Counted from the first letter of the stretch, positions 49,665-61,560 are shown. The stretch: DNA of 64,000 nucleotides from Fasciolopsis buskii (GCA_008360955.1 LUCM01008772.1:7801-71800), one strand, 5' to 3'. Notes: generated from the letters alone by a model not told the origin. Made by a program: numbers and translations.

Positions 49665-52600
49665 TTTTGTGGTTTTTCTGTGCACGCTCTGATGAAAATC
49701 TCGCGTGTGCACTCCTCACGCTACAATTTCCCTCTTTTTTGCAGGTTTTCCTTGTATTTTTTATATATGAATGAAATGTTATAATAATTCTTGTGCGCAA
49801 AAGTCTGCACAATGCAATACAGTACAGCACAGCACAAAACCTCTAAGCCGTAGAAAACTTATCACTAATCTCCTGCCTCGATCCAGTGGACAGTGCGGTC
49901 CTAATTATTCTGAATGACCATCCTTGGTAGGCATGCAACTCATGGGCTATGGTGCACGGGTGCTGTTAGGGAGTTCAGTCGATAAGAAAAAAAACGTTTA
50001 AGGTTCTCAACCAAGGCCTTTAGATCTAATAAGAACCAAACAGCGAGGCAGCCAAATTAGGCTGCGTGGAGGCCCATCAACGTGGATCAGTTACACTTCC
50101 ACTTATTTTCGACAAGTTTGCCATCTCAAATCAACCCCAACCCAGAAGACCGGCTGACTACTTCGTCATATTTCTACACACTGACCTTCCAGACAAGACT
50201 TGATCTTAAGATTGATATTAGTCTTGAGGTAAGCTATTTAACGATAACAATTGCTGCCTCTAATGAATCATGATAGGAAGCTCTTGCAATGGGAATAAGT
50301 GTATATGGGACTGATAATATTTTCTTACGTGTTCCTAAACGTCTTTGGGCTTTATTTTACGCTTGCCGCACTGAGGAGTCTTGGATAATTTCGTTCTTGG
50401 TAGGAGAATTCCGAATTTGCTTTAATCTGGTGGGTAAGAACAGCCTATATATGAAACTTAATGCAAACGATGCATAAATGTCAGTGTGTAGTGTTTCAAT
50501 TTGTTCACTTAACTTGATGTGAAAAAGGAATAACTTAATGTTACCATGGGTAAGTGAAGCGCAACCGCTGCAGCTGAATCATGTTTTGACGCACCCTTTG
50601 GGGAGAAAATGAAGCAATGGTGTCAGTAGCGTGCAGTCTGCAAACCAAGGAGTTGGTTCGTAACAATATAAAGCCAACCATACTCGCATACGCAGAATGA
50701 TCACCGAAATCGCTTACGTCAGCGATGAACCCAGCATCCTGCCTACGTTTTCCGCTACAGCAGTGTTTTTCATCACGGTCGAAAGACAGCTTGCTTAGAT
50801 TGACCTCACCAGTGTTCGTCTACTCTTTCTAATGCGCATGCACACACTTCAAGACAGTGATCATTGGCCTAATGAACCTTGCTTCGCTTGCGAAAAAGCA
50901 ATGAGACCAAGTGTTTCAACTGCCATGGCCGAAAATTTGGCAAATAACGGCCGATTGTTAACATCCAGCGACAAAAGGAACAGAAACAAACTGATACTTA
51001 CCAATAAACAGTGACCGAATGCCCCAACCATGCCCCAATTCACCCCAGTCTGACCAGACTACACCGTAAACCAATACCCGAAAATCACCCCATCAATCCA
51101 GCTGGCGGCCAATCAGCTGTCCAATTTTCATTTATATGATCTTTAACAACATCAGTAGGTACAACTGGAAACAAGTGTTAGCTATCCATTAGTCAATTAA
51201 ACTCCATTCCCTCAGAAACTGACATCCCTTAAGTCATAGTTTCCTACAGTCAGTAATGGCTTTTATCCCGGATGAAAGGAATTCAACGTAATATTCTTTA
51301 CTTCTTGCATAGTTACATTATGCTGGTTTCGTTATACATCTTACATTAGGCGCTGTTTGCAGCGATCTTCGAATATTGTTTCTTTTTATTCCAAAACTCT
51401 AAATATTTGTAGCTGAATCTGTCCAAAATGTAATTACAAAATCCCGTTCTACCAGATGAGCTGATTCAGTGGCCGCGACCAAGGAAACGTTACACCTCTC
51501 GAAGGGGCAAGTTAAGATTTAGCCGTCACCAGCGCGCAGCGTGGAGGTACGGGAAAGTAAACATGGTGCTTGCAGGAAAAGCCGCAACAGCAATCGTAGC
51601 ACTTGTGCGACAGTGATTTATCTCATCAAGCAATTGTATATATTATTGCTATTTATCAACAAATGAAAAAGTTGACCGGATTTCATATCCCAACTTCATA
51701 GCTCCTAGTATAAAACTTTCAGTGGCAGGATATATATTCCTTGTCTCTGATAAATTCTTCTCATCAAGCAATATTCTGGTCATTACAAGACCTGATATCA
51801 TGAACCAGCCATTGCTCCAATAGCAAAGAAACAAGGCTTCGACAGCGGGTAGGTTTTCTGCAACCGACCAACTGACGATGTACTCGAAAGTTTCCCCTGC
51901 CAACTGAAATCGGCACTGGTGTCCCGAAGAACCGCAACCATTTCAGTGAAAACCTGGCACTGTTTTATTTAGCCGATCATTACTTTGTCAGTAATGGCCC
52001 ACATCGCACCAACTTTGAAACTATTTTTAACAGAGCACTCCGTCCTCCCGGTGAGTGTTTCCGTTCGAAACCCATCCCGTGTTCTCTATGCATCCCAGCT
52101 ATCTAACCAACAGAGAGTTTCAACCATCTACTTGGAATAGCGACTGGTTTTTCAGCAGCAAACATTTCTGCGCACAATGGATCATATTCCAGTCGCTTTT
52201 GTTCAGTCGCATTTACATTCCACAAAACTGACGTTATATATGCCGGTCACTCCAAAATATTTTTTCGAACTGTCAAACATTTTCTTTCCGGGTAAGTGGT
52301 AAGCCCGACACTCATTTCTTTGGTGGGTTAACAAAATCCTAACAAGCATCAAACCTCCTCCATTTATCATGCACTTGCCATCACGAATGACATCTAGCCA
52401 TCCTGGGAAACATGCTCAACAAATCGTTTTACGTGGGGAATCCCTTCCGTTACATTCGCGGTCTTCCATCAACAATCCCTATTTCATCTATTTTTCCTTG
52501 TGTATAAAAATACCTTAGATTGGAAATCCTGCCCACAATGTTACTTTGCCCTTTTTCCACTGCTCTGAAATATCATTTGGTGAAGCGCATTATTTCTTTA

Positions 52601-53089
52601 AAGTTCCCAAATACCAATTTCTTAAATGCCAACTTAACACACTGTGCACATATGGTAGGTTTGTTATAAGCTTGGAAACGAAAGGTGATTCTGAACTTTT
52701 TGCTCCAGTATCCTGATCTCAGTATTACGCCGACCTTCGGGTTAAAATCTGTTGCATTTAACTTAATTTTTCTATTCACCTATGTTTGTTTTATTCCTCA
52801 TTTATTCAGCTTCATCGTCCTTTCACAATTTTGCTACCCAGAGCTCTAGGAATGGGGGAACCATGGTTTTAATTTAATTGTGAATCTGGACGGCAATGTC
52901 ACTGTTGATGTTGTATCAGACTTAATGGTCAACGGCAAACGTAACAGAAACCTCTAAGACCTCTAAGACTGGATTATACCGGGTTAGTTGCTGAACATGC
53001 ACCACCTAAAATTGTAGAACAACAGTTCTGGGATGTACCTTAGACTCGTCACATGCAATCTGTCCTCCAACCAAAGGCGGTGGAATAGG
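49665..53089. other. stretch without a supported gene
   Basis: Frames are under 85 codons (for example 51649-51903 minus) with no domain I recognise. If the Ty3/gypsy relic next door was once complete, its integrase and 3' LTR would fall in 50-53 kb, but I see no integrase motif (HHCC or DDE) and no LTR ends. Confidence 0.4.
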
Positions 53090-53159
53090 CTGTAACCGTA
53101 GCGACTTTTTGATATCAAAGTTTTCGTCTCTGGCGCGGATAGGTCCCATTTCCACACTG

Positions 53160-54526
53160 TAAACGGTGGACACTCGCTAACGCATCTGAGGCCATGTTAT
53201 TGACAACTGAGATGTGACGTATATCTCTGTAGAACTGAGTAGTGTAATTTGGGTGTCTTGATTCCCTAGAGAAGCATCAGTCTGTGGCAGCACACATAGC
53301 ATGGAGAATTGGTTTCTGACCGTTGCAGACCATGAAATCGCAACCTCCTGCAACGCGGCAGGCATATCGTGGGAATCCCCCGGCTCATGGTTTTATGTAT
53401 GGTTTTCCTGAGCTGCAGTTTCTTTCAAATGAAACAACAGATTGTCAGGTTTCATCTAAACAGTTTTGCAATACGGACGATATCGCTGTTTCTAAATCAT
53501 CGTTTCTCAGCGTTATCGATGCCCATGAGCCAGGGTGTAGCAAAGAAACCATGTTCTTGATTGCTTGTTTAGCTCCACGAGTGCATCTCATGCGGGCTCC
53601 CCAAAAACATTTGCTAAACTGAACTCCGAGCAAACTTGTTGTTGGAAATGTATGCTCCCTATGGATGAAACCTTGACCTAAAATGTCTGTGGAACCTACT
53701 CTTACCATGTGCTTTTGTGTATTTATCTCTTACTCACACAGAGTAAATCGATCACGGATCATGCGCAAGTGGATTTAATGTTGCTCGACTAGAGCGGAAG
53801 ATAAAGTTGTCATCCAAATATGCAAATGTCAAATTTAACCGTCTGCAAACCGTATCGATGAAACATTGAAATCACTGTTCCTGTGAGATAAGTCTAGAAG
53901 GTTTTCCCAAAATCTCGGACGGACCGAATGGAGTGCTTACTGGTATTTAAGGTAACTAATGTCCGATGGTTTGCTGAAACTAGGTCTTTGAGACTAAAAG
54001 TTGTCATTTCTGCTATTGTGTATAACATTTAATACGTGCCCAGGGAAGTTACTCTATGAGGCTAGCACAAATCACACAGTTGACATTTGTCCGACGATTC
54101 CTTTAGGAACTTGCAGAATGCGGATGCCTGCTGACTTTCTGAAGGTCGGACAATCCTCATTTTGAGCATTTATTGAAGTTCCTTTCTTGCTATGCAGATT
54201 TCCACTGCCCTGCCCCATGAGGTTTGGCGTGCAACAGGAGTCGATTTTTATAATGATTTCGACCACGTCTGTTAGTGTTAGCAGCAAGTTGTTGCTGGGG
54301 CGAGCCAATTTATGAAATTCGCTAAAGAGCTCGTCTGATTTAGTTCCTTCTTCGCGGCCGGCATAAATGAACCTGAAGCGTAATAACGTGTTGGGGATCC
54401 TACCGCCACTTTCGATGTCATTGGGTCTGTGATATGTCGCCCCCGCCGTTCGACAAGTAAACCAGGATGTTCAAAGTAGTCTAACCCAGCCTTCGCTTGC
54501 GGTACACTCGAGACAACAAATCCCAT
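53160..54526 (-). pseudogene. Ty3/gypsy pol remains (protease end, RT, RNase H end)
   Basis: The 82-codon frame from 54526 carries AGLDYFEHPGLLVERRGRHI, the block that follows the protease and normally reads GADFL-HF-LLVD-R-R-L. The frame from 54308 corresponds to the ARP-NN...VEH-I-T...KGTSI-AE pre-RT linker. RT pieces follow in several frames, ending with LNLTFAYLDDNFIF, whose YLDD (53809-53820) keeps both catalytic aspartates. Further on, SHLS-VNMASDAL-SV resembles the H-x-ADALSR sequence that closes RNase H. No continuous reading frame remains. Confidence 0.75.
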
Positions 54527-55399
54527 ATGTAAGAGCTAAACAGACCTAGGTTCTGTGCAAAACCTTCGTTACCCAAAGTTTACTTTGATGTACCCTTGGT
54601 AGCCCGCTGGACGAACAATGCCGGAATAGCTGTTGGCTGGAATGAATCTCCTTTGAAATTTACATAGGCCCTCGTATCGGCCATGGAACTTATTCCGCTC
54701 ATCTGGTCCATGAGGTATAAAAGTAATAACAAAAATAACCTTGTTCCTCAATTTGAGTTGAAAAGCACACGGGTTGCTGATTATGCCTTACAGCACAACC
54801 AACATTGTAGAAAAGCTCGTTCAGTTGATAGCGACAAAGTATGTTTGGAGACCAAAGTAACGTGGAACAACCAGGGCAGACACACAAACTACAATGCATA
54901 ATGGCGTTCATTGACGCAAAACCTTCAAGGTCATGTTCAACGGATCTATACGGACAGGAAAAGCAAGTTTGGTAGAACTATAGATAAATTCCTGCCGACA
55001 CTTTTGCTGATTTTCCCCTAGTTAAACGAAAACCGGATAGAGTCGGAAAACGGGGTAGTTGTGCACTGATAGAAGTTAGTGAGAAAGAAAAAATAGCCAG
55101 TGAGTATGGGGACACATGTTTTGTGCAGCAGATGCCCAAAAATTGGTTTTCTTTTACGGATTAGGTTGCGGCTGTCTGGGGTATGCGATTTGATGTGGGG
55201 CCATAGTGGTACAGAAGAGTCAGCAAAGTCTTTGGCAAGGTTGCTCTGGAAAATATTACTGCTTTCAAGGTATGTCGATGGAATTTGGACGGTGGATTAC
55301 GAAATGGCATGTTGACTGATTACAGTTAAGCAACAACCAGGTTGTATTGGGTCGGCGGATGTGGTTGCCATCAAGTTCCCGTCTAAAGGTTTCGCTGAA

Positions 55400-56126
55400 A
55401 TCGAATTGTTGTTTAAAATTGCAAGCCCAAGAGCCAAAACGACGATGATAGTAGCAAAACCCTTTCTCCGAGTTGCGTCTTGAGGGTCGTTTTGCGTAAT
55501 GGTTGCTGCTTGGACTTTGCTGAGGAAGGTCATTAAAGTGATCCGTGTTATTTCACCCGCTCCACGTACCGCTGAGTCTCATTTCCCGACATAGAGATGT
55601 TGAGCTTTAGCCTTTGATCTCCAGTTTATAATTGGCTGGTTGGCTTGGGAGACGGAGAGCTACCGGAGACCAAAGCCTGCGATTGAGGGAAAAATATTTT
55701 TCTTGTCATAAAGATTTATATTGAGCCTCTGTACGCTTTCTGAATCTCCGCCCATGTGCAAACTCCACCAAAATGCCCTGTACCTAAGGTACAGAACACC
55801 ACTACGATAGTTGGCGGGGAACAGTGTCATCAGTGAAGGACATAAAATGGTGATCGCCTTCTTTGTAGGGGCAAAGGGAGACCAATGTCCTGCAACTGTA
55901 TTACAAAGGGGAGGCGTCGGTCAAGCTTCTCCTCCGAAAATGACAACCGACTGTCAATTGCATCATGGAGCTCATCGCATGGACTGAAGGTAGTTGAGTG
56001 CACAATGACATCGCGGAAAAGGGCGGTCATGTTACTCGGAATCTCCAATAACAAACTGTTAAATTTCGACTGCTGGCCCGTTGCACATGTCCATAAAATC
56101 TTTCTGGTGCGGCTATTGACTAACAA
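55400..56126 (-). pseudogene. Ty3/gypsy gag remains
   Basis: The 98-codon frame from 56126 fits the C-terminal capsid of gypsy gag: an Ala-Leu-x-Arg-Asp-Val segment and a later Glu-Lys-Leu-Asp-Arg-Arg-Leu helix at the spacing where family members have V-RDL and a Q-RRLQ/L-L block. Further down (plus 55409-55466) comes CYYHRRFGSWACNFK, the Cys-x2-His nucleocapsid box typical of trematode gypsy elements, with the last Cys replaced by Phe. Gag would form the particle. Sequence between the two parts is out of frame. Confidence 0.65.
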
Positions 56127-56130
56127 TAAT

Positions 56131-57204
56131 GAATTAAGCGGCGCGATTATCGGCGACGTAAAGAAATGGAACTAAGAGTTTTCAAGTCCAATGGATTGTT
56201 ATGAGCGGAAAAGCAGCAAACACCTGAGAGAGGAAAAGGAAAGTGTGTGAAGCGCGAATATAGTGTGTCGGATTCCCCAGTCAGTTGGAAGGACACCTGA
56301 CCAGGGTTATCCGAACGTAAAAACATGAAAAAGCAAACTTGGGGCCAGCCGCGCCTGTCTGAAGCCAGAAAGTGTATAAAGACATAAAGGTTACATGCCT
56401 CGTAAAGGATTGACGTAAGAGGTGTCGCTCAGCAGCTTAGGATTGCAAACAGGAATTGAAAAAGATCAGGAACATTCTCAGACTAGAAGTAGTCCACAGA
56501 ACCAGCCAGAAATAAAAGAGTACAACTACTCGGCCAGATATAATTCGGGAAAGTAAACAGGAAGAGTGAATTTTGCGTTGCCACGAGACGAAGAACCATA
56601 ATAAACAAAGAGAAAACCCTAAATACGCTTGGCTAATATTCATGAAAAAATGAACAAATAAAAAGGGCAGAAGCTCATCCCAAAGCAACCACAAATAAAA
56701 ACTAAAAAAGCACATTAAGTAAATGTGGACCGACTGGTTCAGCGTACCTTTCAAGCTCTTCATTGGGGAACTGGACAAAATCCACTCTTACTGGACGCAG
56801 CAATAATGAAGTTCCCAAAAGTAGGTCACGTCTATGCCCACTCCTGTGCCCCTCAGATCCAGTGCCCATGGTGTTCTGCGAAATGTTTAAACGATGGAAA
56901 CAGACAAGCCCTCCGATAAACGTCGAAGGTTGTTCAGAGACCTGGGTATGGGGAGGCTCGCGCTAAATGCTGCAACCCTTTTCTGGTACCTCCTATCAGT
57001 CCACTTTGGCAATTTAAGAGCAAGTATTTAGCATAACCTTGCCCTCCTAAGGGAGACATCTGCCCCTCGCGTCTCTCGCACGTTACGCGCAGCCTCTGGT
57101 GGGGGATAGCGGTCATCCGTGCCTAGCAGAAGCACAAGGTAAGGAACAGCTTTTCGGAAAATCAGAGCTGTCGTCGCTATTTAGGTTTGCAGCAGCAAAG
57201 AATC
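56131..57204. other. stretch between gypsy relic and SINE-like repeat
   Basis: No coding sequence is supported. A GC-rich block at about 56890-57160 could be old LTR or transposon 5' sequence of the minus-strand gypsy relic, but no second copy is visible in the window to prove it. Confidence 0.35.
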
Positions 57205-57238
57205 AGATTCATCTTATTAGTAGTAGGAGATTGAATGT

Positions 57239-57334
57239 TTTCATGAAATAATTCACCATGTGATATCATCGCCCAACTCACCATAAAGAAACCATGGAAG
57301 CACTGTGCAGCTGTTTCATCCTTGTTAGGAATCA
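57239..57334. repeat. left inverted arm of copy 3
   Basis: A 96-bp arm, reverse complement of 57527-57622 with about 4 mismatches. It begins at the same nucleotide, within stem II-side sequence of the ribozyme, so it contains a reversed 3' half of the hammerhead without the first core strand. Confidence 0.9.
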
Positions 57335-57433
57335 GTAGGGGTCGATCGCTGTTAGCTAACGGACAATAACCGTGCAAATCAGTGACGGATAGGTGCAACA
57401 TCATGTGGTGAAGTTGAACAAACCGTTCAGAGC

Positions 57434-57507
57434 CTGCCCGGTAGCGTAATGGCTAAGGCGTTCGACTCACAATCGTTCGTCCCGGGTTCGCGTCCCAGTT
57501 CGGGCGC
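57434..57507 (+). promoter_or_regulatory. tRNA-like head with Pol III A and B boxes (copy 3)
   Basis: The A box TAGCGTAATGG (57442-57452) and B box GGTTCGCGTCC (57485-57495) start 43 bp apart, exactly as in copy 2. The anticodon-loop analogue differs (CTCACAA against CTTAGAA), showing independent drift. The cloverleaf does not close, so it is a promoter-bearing tRNA relic and not a tRNA gene. Confidence 0.75.
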
Positions 57508-57510
57508 GGC

Positions 57511-57565
57511 GGATATGCACTGCTGATGATTCCTAACAAGGATGAAACAGCTGTACAGTGCTTCC
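57511..57565 (+). ncRNA. type I hammerhead ribozyme with intact core
   Basis: The first core strand CUGAUGA is at 57523-57529 and GAAA is at 57544-57547. Stem I pairs GCACTG (57517-57522) with CAGTGC (57556-57561), and an outer GGA/TCC pairing (57511-57513/57563-57565) is separated by a TAT/T internal loop like the tertiary-contact loops of natural type I hammerheads. Stem II is TCCT/AGGA with loop AACA above one U-U mismatch. Stem III is ACA/UGU with a 2-nt loop. U16.1-A17 places the cut between 57555 and 57556. It would process Pol III transcripts of the element. The U-U pair at the base of stem II and the tiny stem III loop may limit activity as a monomer. Confidence 0.85.
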
Positions 57566-57829
57566 ATGGTTTCTTTATGGTGAGTTGAACGATGACATCA
57601 CATGGTGAATTATTTCATGAAATTAGATTCATCATTTACGAAGGGCATACAAAATTCATTGTGATTAGACTGAGAGAGCATAGCAGGGACGCACGGAGAA
57701 CGTACTTAAGCCATGTGCAATCAAATAGTTTCATGGTAGGGACAGTTGAGAATTTTCTATCTAAAGGGATGAGCATGGTATCCGGGCAAGACAGAATGTC
57801 AAATTCCTATTAGCTACTTCACTTTATTA

Positions 57830-58450
57830 CGTACAGAAGACAATGGAATCCAGCCAGTCGTGTCCTTTCCCTCCCGTCCATCCAACCTCAGCAACGCATA
57901 GGAGAGATCGTCGATGATGGGAAAATAATTCGAACAATAAAGAAAAAAATCAAAGGGCTTGATGGAGTTGGTCTTTCCCACAAGAGTGGCCAGACGGATG
58001 GGACCGAAAATTATATACCGGCTAGCATATTCTGGATAGTCCTTGAGGTAATGGAGAGGCGCATTAGGGAGGAATTGGCACAACATCTAATTCACCACAA
58101 CCATTTCAGTCCACAGAAAAACGAATTTGTACAAGAACACTCTTTTAGTATCAGTCTCCTGTGGCTTCTCGACGAATCAGTTGCGAGATTACGTTGGGGA
58201 AACCGAATTGAAGTCAGTTATTTTTACTTCCAGAAATTTTTCAATTCGTTCAAACTTAGAATGAGCCCAACAAAGTCCCAGCACTGAATGTCAGTGGAAG
58301 TGTTGTTAACAGTAACCGCAGCTACCGCACCAAACGTAACTTCTACGTACCACTGGGCGACGTAATATCCTCGGAAGAGGAGGCCTGTAGTTGGTTTCCA
58401 GGGTTCGGTGGTAAGGCCACTATAATTCCTGACGTTTTTAAACCAGTTGT
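57830..58450 (+). mobile_element. CR1-like reverse transcriptase fragment, plus strand
   Basis: In shifting plus-strand frames: a linker/RT entry region (GLDGVGLSHKSGQTDGTENY, 57958-58015), then VMERRIREELAQHLIHHNHFSPQKN with FVQEHSFSISLLWLLDE and an FYFQKFFNSFK segment. These match the finger-palm blocks of CR1-type RT up to motif A, where the catalytic LDFSKAFD is degraded to FYFQKFFN. A weak QGSVV-PL-FLTFLNQL (about 58400-58450) corresponds to motif B. It is 5'-truncated near the SINE-like repeat and dead. Confidence 0.8.
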
Positions 58451-60567
58451 TGGTGGAGAAAAAATCACTGTTTGCTGTTTGCCAGTAGTTCCAAGTCAAC
58501 AGGTGATCGCGCCTCTGACGATATCCAGTCGCACCTGGACACCGTGAATAAGTAACTTTCTTGGGGGCGCACAGTTTTCCAAACAAGTAACTTGGGCAAT
58601 TCTTAAAGGTTGGGAGGAATGCCGGGGGTTAAAGAACTGCGGTAGCCATCCATGAATCCTTCAAAACATCATTCGATTGTGCACCTGCCGTTAGCATAAC
58701 AAACACAACGACTTGTAACAGACAACGAATTGTTGATTCCATAAATCTCGAGGTACCTGGAGGTGCTCACAGAGTCTTTAGTACGACGAAAAAGTACCAA
58801 GTTTTGGTACCAGCCTAAGACCAGCTTGGACAGTAAAAGGCTGGACCTTTGCCCCATCGCAATCTGGCCCCTCCTTATTCTGCCAAAATCCCGGGTCTCA
58901 ACCCCAAAATTCAAACACAGTTTCACTCTTTTCTCGCATTCAGACCATTTCATTCTAGAGGCCTCCCTTTTTACCTGGCTTAATGAATTGGCCAAGGGTT
59001 ACCGGGTGTCTTCTTAGCGCTTATCTATCCATTCCTCTATTTAAAAATCGTGAGTCTGTGAAGATCAATGAAGTGATATCCACAGACCTGTCGAATTTGA
59101 GCAGTCGTCTGCCTCTCATAAAGGAAATGCTCATCGGTCAAAGCATCGTGGGATAGTGTCCCAACTAGGCACTTAACGCGAATCGCGTTGGTCCAAGTTG
59201 CAACTCCTGTGACCAGATTAGAAGTTGCGCAAAATAAATAGCTGAACAAGAGTTAAGAGGGAACAATGAGGACAACATACTTTTTATGGTGCTGAATTTG
59301 CAGCTGGCTGCTATTTGTGCTACCGCACAATCATCTCAGCTCGGATTACTATTGTCTTACCAATGATGTGGTTTTGCATACCAGAACTGATGCACATCCG
59401 CAGATCCGAAGGCATGAGTCTTGAATGTGCGCTTCCTGTCATTCACTCAGTTTGGTCCCAACATTGATTATTTGAACGGATCTAGATTTCTAGAATCAGA
59501 GGCAAGTCGGTTCCTCTGAACACCTCATGCCGGAATCTGAACGTCTTCCACCAGGCGTCATAATTTTCCTCTACAGCTGAACAGCAGCTGGTAAACAGTT
59601 TACAACTCGGATTGCCCTTACGGACAAGAATTGCATCAGAGGGTTACTGCGAGTGGTGGAGCTTGGAAAATAGTTTGGAGAAATGAAGTTCCTTACTTTT
59701 CACGTCACTTGGATACCGTAAACTGACAGGCAAATTCAACGATTTTCATCACGTCTTTCCCATTTGCTTAGTACATCACGCAGGTGCTCATTAGGTGAGA
59801 CCAAAGAAAGTTCCGATGTCATTACCTACAACTGCGGTCCGAGAGTCTCCGAAGTAAACAGTTTTCAATTCCAAGCAGTTTGATTAATATTGGCATGGGG
59901 TGATTATGCAGCTATGGTGATAAGAGTCCACCAGTTACTGTTGCTCCTGATATTCAGCCAGAAGATCGATACAGCAATCCCAGGTGCAGAGCCGCCACTG
60001 TGGACAACAGAACAGTACTGCAAATACAACTTCAGCGCATGGCTAAAATGCCCTCCAAAAATCTGAGCATCACAATTCATGAAATAACTGTCAACTAAAT
60101 GACTCTGGAACTTCATCTTTTGCATGCTTTTGTATGTTTGAAAGTTTGTTTGTTTGCATTCACCGCGCGATTTTGACACACTGTTATGGGACTTGCGTAA
60201 ACAACATACGTAATTCTGTAGTGATGTAGATTCTCTTTTCCAGTCTTTGTGATCACATATTTGAGATTCGTTTGTTCTTTTATATTGATTATATTTATAA
60301 TTGAATATCGTAAAATTTATGATTGGACTATGTTTTTACTTTTGGAATCGACTTTAGCCAGGCTTTGTTCGAAAGCTGGTTACAATACTCAAACAGACCA
60401 AGTTGACAAGAGAGAGAATTTGAATCGCCCAGAGAAGGATCACAAGTGCAACATAGCAATAAAGTAACCCAGAAAACTCTAGTGAAATTTTGATTGCTTT
60501 TGACTCGGTTGAGCCTATTTGATTTTCCAGTCCTCTCAGTGCCCTATTTTATTTATATGTACTCTTA
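58451..60567. other. stretch without a supported gene
   Basis: Some frames near 100 codons exist on both strands (58669-58995 minus, 58763-59017 plus) but with no recognised domain. If the downstream gypsy relic had a gag, it should lie here; no Cys/His box was seen. Confidence 0.4.
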
Positions 60568-61560
60568 ATGTTTACCAGCTTAAGGGCGCAACTGATGGGC
60601 CAATTAGCCGCCACTAAAGAGGCGTCCGATTCAGCCGAGAGAATCAGGACGCAGAAGGCAGAACGATTTCCTTTTGAATATCATACTGGGGACACAAGTC
60701 GATTATATGGTAAAGATCACGCATTGGTTAAGCACATTGATCTCCCAGCAGGTGGAAGTGCATGCAGCTGCAAAGGTTTGCCCAAATATGATTTTCGTTC
60801 CTTTATCCCCAAAGTATATTTAAATCGAACACTTTGTTTGATATTCATCGCCAACGTCGTCCGTTACCCCGTCGTAAGCGCAGACGTGTTCCAGCATTTT
60901 GACCTGCTGGCCAATGCTTCCGCCACCGAATGTCAACTAGGTATCTCTTTCTGGGTGCGGCTTCAAAACTTTTGTGTACAGAATCGCAACTAGAAAATGG
61001 GAACTGTCAGGCCAAAATCCATACAACAGGCCGATTTTCGCCTATCGGACTACATCTCGACTTAGAAGGGCTAATGCTCGTAGTCATTGCATAGGGAATC
61101 CAAAAGAAAGGCAACGGATTCCTGTACTTTGTTTCAGCCACGTCATTTAACACTTGAACACTTCCGCCTACCCAAGGCACAATCTGATCAAACTTTGGAA
61201 CTTGGCAGCAGAAAACACTCTAGCAGCCCCGAAACCTATATTCTCATGTATTTCAAGTCCAGTGGAAAATGGAGCCCTTGCGGATAACTGAACAATATTG
61301 CCGCTCCTGATGATCGCCTGATTCTCGGTCTCTATCAGCATACAAAGTTTTCAGCAATGAAGATTTGGTCCGCACTTTTAGCCAGATCCCAATAAAGACC
61401 GACGAACCAAAAGCAGCTGTGACCCGCTCTTTTCTACAGCATCTTCAAGCTGGATTAGGCAATCGGCCTCAAAACCTCCAACAAAGCATGAGGAAACATG
61501 CACGGTGAAAGCCGTTTATGCGTACCTAGAGGATAGTTTCGTACAATGCCACTCCGAAAA
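60568..61560 (+). mobile_element. Ty3/gypsy pol relic, plus strand
   Basis: The 141-codon frame at 60568-60993 contains a degraded protease entry (RLYGKDHA...DLPAGGSACS where family members have DTGA-x-S) and the post-protease block FIANVVRYPVVSADVFQHFDLLA, equivalent to GADFL-HF-LLVD. A second frame (61087-61287) covers the pre-RT linker with SSGKWSPCG before the palm. RT follows in frame shifts: VFSNEDLVRTFSQIPI, the TPFGLF region, and VYAYLEDSFVQ with the catalytic box YLED in place of YLDD (61523-61534). The second Asp is changed to Glu-Asp order, so it is dead. It is a different copy from the minus-strand element and has opposite orientation. Confidence 0.8.

Larger units (their letters stand above)
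53090..56130 (-). mobile_element. Ty3/gypsy LTR retrotransposon relic, gag to RNase H
   Basis: On the minus strand, in order: a gag capsid-like frame (56126-55830), a nucleocapsid Cys/His box (about 55466-55409), a post-protease block (about 54460-54400), the pre-RT linker (54308-54072), RT with YLDD (53809-53820), and a segment at about 53270-53160 resembling the RNase H/integrase junction. This is Ty3/gypsy gag-pol order, where pol replicates the RNA and integrates the copy. Stops and frameshifts are frequent, and the protease catalytic DTG/DSG was not found. LTRs could not be located by eye. It is a dead genomic copy. Confidence 0.8.
57214..57624 (+). repeat. tRNA/hammerhead SINE-like repeat, copy 3, with inverted arms and TSD
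   Basis: This is a 411-bp element flanked by a perfect 9-bp duplication AGATTCATC (57205-57213 and 57625-57633), which marks both ends and indicates insertion by a target-duplicating mechanism. Inside are a 25-bp reversed spacer start, inverted arm (57239-57334), second spacer with GGGGTCGATCGC, tRNA-like head, hammerhead and direct arm (57527-57622). The two 96-bp arms are reverse complements with about 4 mismatches. The layout (Pol III head followed by type I hammerhead) parallels the schistosome S-alpha SINE, although the sequence is different. It is non-autonomous; a LINE in trans would be needed. Confidence 0.9.

Noticed and set aside
49665..53089. Integrase and 3' LTR of the minus-strand gypsy relic
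   Set aside because: Expected here by order, but no zinc-binding HHCC, catalytic DDE spacing or repeated LTR ends could be seen.
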